64,000 bases of DNA, from contig CM067067.1 in NCBI GenBank assembly GCA_033980235.1, positions 33,056,451 to 33,120,450 of the forward strand. Direction: 5' to 3'. Below, one piece after another: positions 58,555 to 64,000 of the stretch (position 1 is the stretch's first letter; each line of letters starts with the position of its first letter). The position numbers and the translations under genes were made by a program. Origin of the DNA: Diadema setosum (taxonomy: Eukaryota; Echinodermata; Echinoidea; Diadematoida; Diadematidae). The notes beneath the pieces were generated by a model. That model ran no database searches and was not told where the DNA came from. It worked only from the letters and a program-made list of their open reading frames with translations.

Positions 58555-61500
58555 TTATTTATTTATTTATTTACAAAACTGAACAGGCCAACCTTGCAGT
58601 ATGAAATAAATAAAATGCGATGAATAAAATATACAATGTATATTATGCCTGTGTAATGTTAACAAAATATGGTGCCATTTACCCGGGTATAAATTACCAC
58701 AGTACATCATGGGCAAAGCATGTAATATGTATGCTTGTATCTGAATATACCTAAAAGTAATCATCTTCATTTCATTCAAGTGCCCTTTCCAGTTTGTTTG
58801 TTGTTGTTTTTTTTTTTGATAAAAAAAGTCAACAAAATCTTACCTACCACAAACATGTCCTGCGGAAGCCTACACACCCCACTGTAGATAGAGCCAGTCT
58901 ATTTTGCTAAAATGGAACGATTAGCTGCACTGTGCATGCCCTGTGCCCCCACACTTCCCACAGCACATTGTCATTAGGGGTGATATTCGTAACAGTATTT
59001 CATCCATTATCATAAAAAGGTTAATGACTGATCAGACTTACCCCTACCCTCCTACACATTTTTTTTTTCCATTGGAAGGCACAATGTCTGAAACCATACA
59101 AAAATTTTATGCTAGTGATTTGCACTCACAATCTTGTAAGACATTTGATTGAATACCAGGGTACCATCATGTTGCTGAAAAAAGATTGTTAACTAGTACC
59201 ATATTCACAATAGAGGTGATACACGACTTGTCCGATATTTGTGCAACTGTATTACATGTACATGTACACTAAAAATGATGGCATAATTATTTTCCGATTT
59301 TTGTCTTGAGTGCATGTATCAATCTACAATTATGCAGGGAAAGGCAGCCAGTAAACTCTCTGCAAAATCAACTGAATGGGGAGACCCACGCAATACTGTT
59401 GATGTTTGCACCTGACGAAGAACAGTGTATGTATTAGATGGTTATGATATTGTGTGGTAAATAAACTTGTACATATAATTCATGTAGACATTAATAAAAG
59501 AGAACACAAATATGAAATCATGTAATTCGTATAGCTTCTGAAGCAAAGAACATTTATTGAAATTCCAGCACATTGTGAAAATAATCATGATCTCCATATA
59601 AAATGTTGAAACACCCTTTAGAAACATCACAGTTAACTACAATCACATCCTTCTTTGCTCTATCAGCTCACATCAGTGAAAAATACTCCCTAGATCCATC
59701 ACTTAAACACCCTACTGTTACTGTTCGACAATGACACTGTATTATCAATTTATCCCAGAGGAAACATTTGGATGAATCAAATACCCTTTCCTTTTATGGG
59801 TAGTATAATGTTTTTGCTCCTTCAGTAAACAAACACATAACAAATAATTACCATATGCAATACAACACTAGTTTCCTCTTTCTGTACTTTCTTGTTGGTG
59901 GATCAACATTTACAAGCTATGATTACGTCTTACAGCACTTGCCAAATCAACTATGTTCATTTGGAGGCGTACATCAACTCTCGAACAAATACAGATGGTG
60001 AGTCATTGAGAATTTACATTCTACTCGTCGAGTTACTACCAGTACTCCCTGAAATTCACTAATAAAGTTTGTTCCTGTACAGATTTCAGACATAAGTCCC
60101 AACCCAAGTCTTTATCAAGCAGGTAAATATGTCATACAAATACCTGAGGATGGCAAGTGTGTAAAATAAAACAAAAGAAAATGAACACAAGGCAAAACAG
60201 TCGAGAACATTAATCCCTATAACTTTTTTATTGTTTTCAGAAAATCACCTCGGCTATACGTACAAAGTCATGTGGTATCATGTTTACCTTGTGTATCTAC
60301 TGATACGGTCTATACACAAACAGCCCACAGTGGTACAATGGGCACATCTTGACCTCAGGGTTTATGTTTACTTTGGTAGAATGTCTATTAAAAAGATGGC
60401 TGTCGTATGATTCACACCATCTCTACTGTTCACATTTACACTACAAATGTATCTGAACGTGAAACCTTTCTGGAAGGAATTCCAGTCTTTTTCAACTTAT
60501 TTCCACATTTATCAGTCATTACCGTATCAATGTGCTCAAAATCTGTGATAGGTTTGACATGTTTGCATCAGGGCCAACTTCAATTCTGGTGTTGAAAACT
60601 TATTCCACAACAACCATTACATTATTTTAGGCATTGTTAATTGTTAATTTGTATACATTTAAACACAGAATATGTGGGCTGCATGATTAGCAAAAAAGGT
60701 TTTAATATCACATACACTGATATGAATATGGGAATGTAGCAACCCAAGATGATCATAGGGAGTTTACAAACACATGTTTTATCAAAGACTGTAAAGATAT
60801 TCTATAAACATCGTAAAAACGTCTTCTAATCGAGCTTGGCTGAAAATGTATTTCATTGGATAATGTCTTCTTTCAAGAGACTACAAATCTCTAAGAATAA
60901 CACTTTAGCACTTTTTTCGTTGTTCTTTTCCTTAATGTTTGCACTTGAGCCCCAAGACTGTTAAGTATTCTGCTCCTTTTTAGAAACAGAAAAATCTCTG
61001 GTATGTATAAACAAAACAAATGATGCATAATCACCACGCCTGACCCTTGACAGCAAGAGATACTTGACAGTTGCACAATGTGTGATAAAAAATCCCCAAA
61101 ACGTTTCTCATGTTGCAATAAACATGCTTACACATAATGATGACCAGATTATCTCTTCTTAATTTGCAATATCTGCTCCATGAGCTTTTTGATTGTACTG
61201 ATATTCATTTCCTGGACTTATTTGTTTTGGTCTTTTTTTGTCTCACAGATGAAATGAACAGGCCATCTTTCATCCCATCACATGTGTCACAAGACATATT
61301 TCTTCTTCTTCTTCTTATTTTTTTTTTATGTCGGGGAACTGACCTGCTTGGGGGGGGGGGGGGGCTCGCTGCATCAGCTCGTAGGTTCAAGGGGCAACAG
61401 TAAATTGTAAAAAGCTTACTCACTCCTTCGCATTATGGGTTTGCAGCTTTTTCTTTTTTTTTCTCATTCCTGTAGAGATTTTTTCCTTCTTTCATTGAGG

Positions 61501-61651
61501 GGGGGGGGGGGGCATGGTTGTTCGGGGTTGCTAAATGACAGACAGGCAAACTTGGTAAGATTGGATTTGCTTACAACTTGTGGTATCTATCTCCATGATA
61601 TTGTTGGTACATGTACAGGTGAATCCTGTTACTGTATAAGCTGTTACTTTT
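58554..61651. other. Gene-free stretch
   Basis: No exon recognised on either strand. T-run at 58806-58819, G-runs at 61351-61363 and 61500-61512. It may include 3' UTR of a gene beyond the right edge, since plus-strand TTTATT words (minus AATAAA) occur near 59552, but nothing confirms it. Confidence 0.45.
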
Positions 61652-61950
61652 GCAAATTTCATGAATCACAGCTGAACCGCGAATTTAACAACATGCGAAA
61701 ATGTTACCATGCCCTAAGGTAATAGTGCGCTTATGAAGGTCTCTGTGTCAATTTGCGAAAACAACACCTCGCAAAAATGTCTGTGACCTCCTTATTCGCA
61801 AATTTTCGCAAATTTCACAAATCACAGCTGAACAGCAAATTTAACAACACGCGAATATGTCACCATGCGCTAAGGTAATACAGCGCTTATGAAGGCCTCT
61901 GTGTCAATTCGCGAAAACAACACCTCGCAAAAATGTCTGCTGTACGCAAA
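61652..61950. repeat. ~157-bp tandem duplication with GCGAA-rich words
   Basis: Two head-to-tail copies starting CAAATTTCA(T/C)GAATCACAGCTGAAC-type at 61652 and 61809, each containing AATTTAACAACA(T/C)GCGAA and CGAAAACAACACCTCGCAAA. They are related to the dispersed segment near 190-225, so this is a repeat family of the genome rather than a local oddity. Confidence 0.8.
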
Positions 61951-64000
61951 AATAACAGCATTATACAGTATAATGAGATGGTCAGGATCACAAGAATTTT
62001 TTTCATTATTACCAAATCTCATTAAAATGGACAAAGTAAATACAGCTAAAATTACTATTTTCATAGGTAAAATCCTTTTGTACTAACAAAATCTAGTTGT
62101 ATCCCTGTTTGTTATAACAGGGTTTGCCTGTATTTCATGATATCCACATGTTTGAAGAACTGCAGGTGCTATAACTTTACTAACTGGTGATGTAATCCCA
62201 TACATAGTGGACATAGTTTCACACAGATTTTCCACCATCACTTAGAAATTCTTGTGATTTATTTTTAACTTGAAATAAATGTTAAAGCTCATACAGCCTA
62301 TCTTCAATGAACTGTGTCCAAAATTGCTTCTGCTAATATTCACACAAAGCAGCCCGACGCTTTATGTCAGTAGTACCATGCAAAATAAAAGGAATACAAG
62401 TATAATGCCAGTGAGAGGGCACTTGGAAAATAAACTCATGGCAGCAACACACTGTAAATCAATATAAACCTAACAAATACAACACACTGTTAAAGTTTGG
62501 TCGAGCAAGGACTGAAATTTTCTTCACTTTCCTGATTCTGTGCATGCCTTGAAGCCAATTCAATGTAAACACTTGATTTCCTCAGGTGAATGTTACACTG
62601 AATTATGACTCAGATTATGAATCGATTATTAATTTTACAGAGATTTTGCCACGCAAGTCATTATTTCAAGCTGTACTGGGTGTATTTTACCTAGATCTCA
62701 ACCCCTTGAAAGGTTTTGCTGATGAGAAGAAATGACTTTTGATCCTCGATGAATGGTTGTGAGCATTATGAACAGTTACAATGAGACAATTTCAGAATTA
62801 AGAAAAAAAAATCAGGATATTGAAAAACATGCTCAGCTGATAATGCTAAGAGCAATCAATTAACAAATTATCACTCAAAAACTAGAAGCATATCCATGTA
62901 TAAATGCGATCTACTGCATGTCAAGTTTAGAATTTAAGCCCTGGTGGCGATGCGGAGTAAAAGATAAAGAAAAATAAAGTTAAATGTATTTTTGTGTTTG
63001 TACGTGTGTGTTTGTTGCACTGTCAAACAAATACTGTACATGTTATGTCTAAACAACCTATGTAGGAACAAACACAAAAATATTCTTTGCAATACCTTGC
63101 TCATTCAAAAATGAAATGGTTTAAAACAAGCGTTGCATAAATTGTGGCATACTCAGCATTTCTTGCACAATGGTGCTAGGAAGGATGAGTTTGACAAGGT
63201 GATAACAACAAATGGAATATCCCTCAAACACTGAAATCAAGTCCGTATCGTGAGTATACAACATGCACATTTTCGGACAGTGTATAATCAGATGATATTT
63301 TGCATTGAAACCAGCTGAATCAACTCCAAGTGAGCAAATCGGACACAAGGTTTCAAGTGGTCAATTTTCTTTCCTCTTCCACACCAGGGCCGAGCAAACA
63401 TTGCACTCATTTAAATGCTGACAGGAAAGAACAAATCCTTCCTCAAATCTTGGTTTAATCCACATCCTTTCTTTTTTTTTTGTCCTTGAGAATTAAACAG
63501 AAATATCATTCAATCATCCAACACAACATATACATATATTCTTCTTACCAATATATGAGGAAATGCTTTCAATCTTTTGAAAGCATCCTACTCTTCAATT
63601 GCTTTTTATGCTAGCATTTAAAAAAAAAAAAATCAATACTGTTCAGTGTAATTTACTGACCAATTCAAAAAACTCCAAACACCTGGTTCATTTGCCCCCC
63701 TCCCCCTCCCAAAAAAAAGAGCAAAACTTGAGAATGAACAAAGTAGAGAGAATTCTTCACTTTTTTTTTTGTTTTTTTGATCAACACATTTCGTCTGCTT
63801 CTGTCAAAGAAACACTTCCATTTGATCCCCTCTACAAATTATGTCTTTGCGTACTGCATTGTCATCACTACTACAAAAGCACGCTTTCTTTTTATGCACA
63901 TAAAGAAGTATCATGATTAAACTGAAGATTTCCGTTATCTCAGCACTGAAGGAAAACATGGTCTTTGTTACTTTATGTGACTTCACAGGTCAATTCATAA
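61951..64000. other. Gene-free stretch to the window end
   Basis: AT-rich, no supported exon. A minus-strand open frame at 63121-63348 contains C-P-I-C and H-L-I-I-H-C spaced like a zinc knuckle seen at the C-terminus of some LINE reverse transcriptases, but nothing around it supports that. Confidence 0.45.

Noticed and set aside
63121..63348. Zinc-knuckle-like minus-strand frame resembling a LINE C-terminus
   Set aside because: A stop lies directly upstream, spacing of the Cys/His residues is not convincing, and no other LINE sequence surrounds it.
1..64000. CRISPR arrays, bacterial operons, prophage, tRNA or rRNA genes
   Set aside because: Spliced genes, transposon types and base composition are animal nuclear. 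The repeats lack the spacer structure of CRISPR, and no cloverleaf or rRNA sequence was recognised.

Overview
This window is eukaryotic nuclear DNA from an animal. It is AT-rich and intron-containing, with long gene-free stretches, many homopolymer and dinucleotide runs, a 200-base assembly gap (2154-2353) and very dense nested transposable elements. The gene set (a centrin-3, a CREBZF/Zhangfei bZIP factor and a ZNF280-type zinc-finger protein), CR1/L2-like LINE remains and the style of the repeats suggest a marine invertebrate deuterostome. An echinoderm such as a sea urchin is my best guess; this is inference from composition and was not tested by a search.

Three host genes are well supported. 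(1) 23.8-25.6 kb, plus strand: a ZNF280-family C2H2 zinc-finger protein with one large coding exon. (2) 33.8-47.3 kb, minus strand: a complete five-exon centrin-3 gene (CETN3). I assembled it across all splice junctions with matching phases into 167 codons. (3) 53.0-54.1 kb, minus strand: a CREBZF (Zhangfei) orthologue with one coding exon, a likely non-coding first exon near 56.7-56.9 kb and two CCAAT boxes upstream. Two more candidates are weak: a minus-strand gene with phase-compatible exons at 10675-10815 and 8072-8211, and an open plus-strand exon at 51282-51558.

Much of the rest is transposon archaeology. 3.4-11.0 kb is bounded by a perfect 33-bp inverted repeat. 11.8-13.2 kb holds LINE relics. 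16.9-21.2 kb is a four-level nest: a small palindromic element holding a 4.1-kb Tigger/pogo-like element, which holds an older repeat, which holds a core-repeat element. CETN3 intron 1 holds two further towers: a TTAA-type MITE split by an insertion that itself carries a piggyBac-like element (38.1-40.8 kb), and a second TTAA-type MITE split by a complete 2.96-kb non-autonomous Helitron (41.7-45.2 kb). Three unrelated-looking elements (17.7-18.9, 26.9-27.9 and 36.3-37.8 kb) share one layout: terminal hairpin, CCGT-like microsatellite, long tandem core repeats, a copy of the first hairpin arm, then a second hairpin. This resembles Helentron-derived (HINE/pearl-like) elements.

The three genes are unrelated in function: centrosome/cilium calcium sensing, stress transcription and nuclear zinc-finger regulation. 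There is no operon-like logic. The most biologically suggestive feature is a pair of inverted MITE copies tightly flanking CETN3 exon 4.
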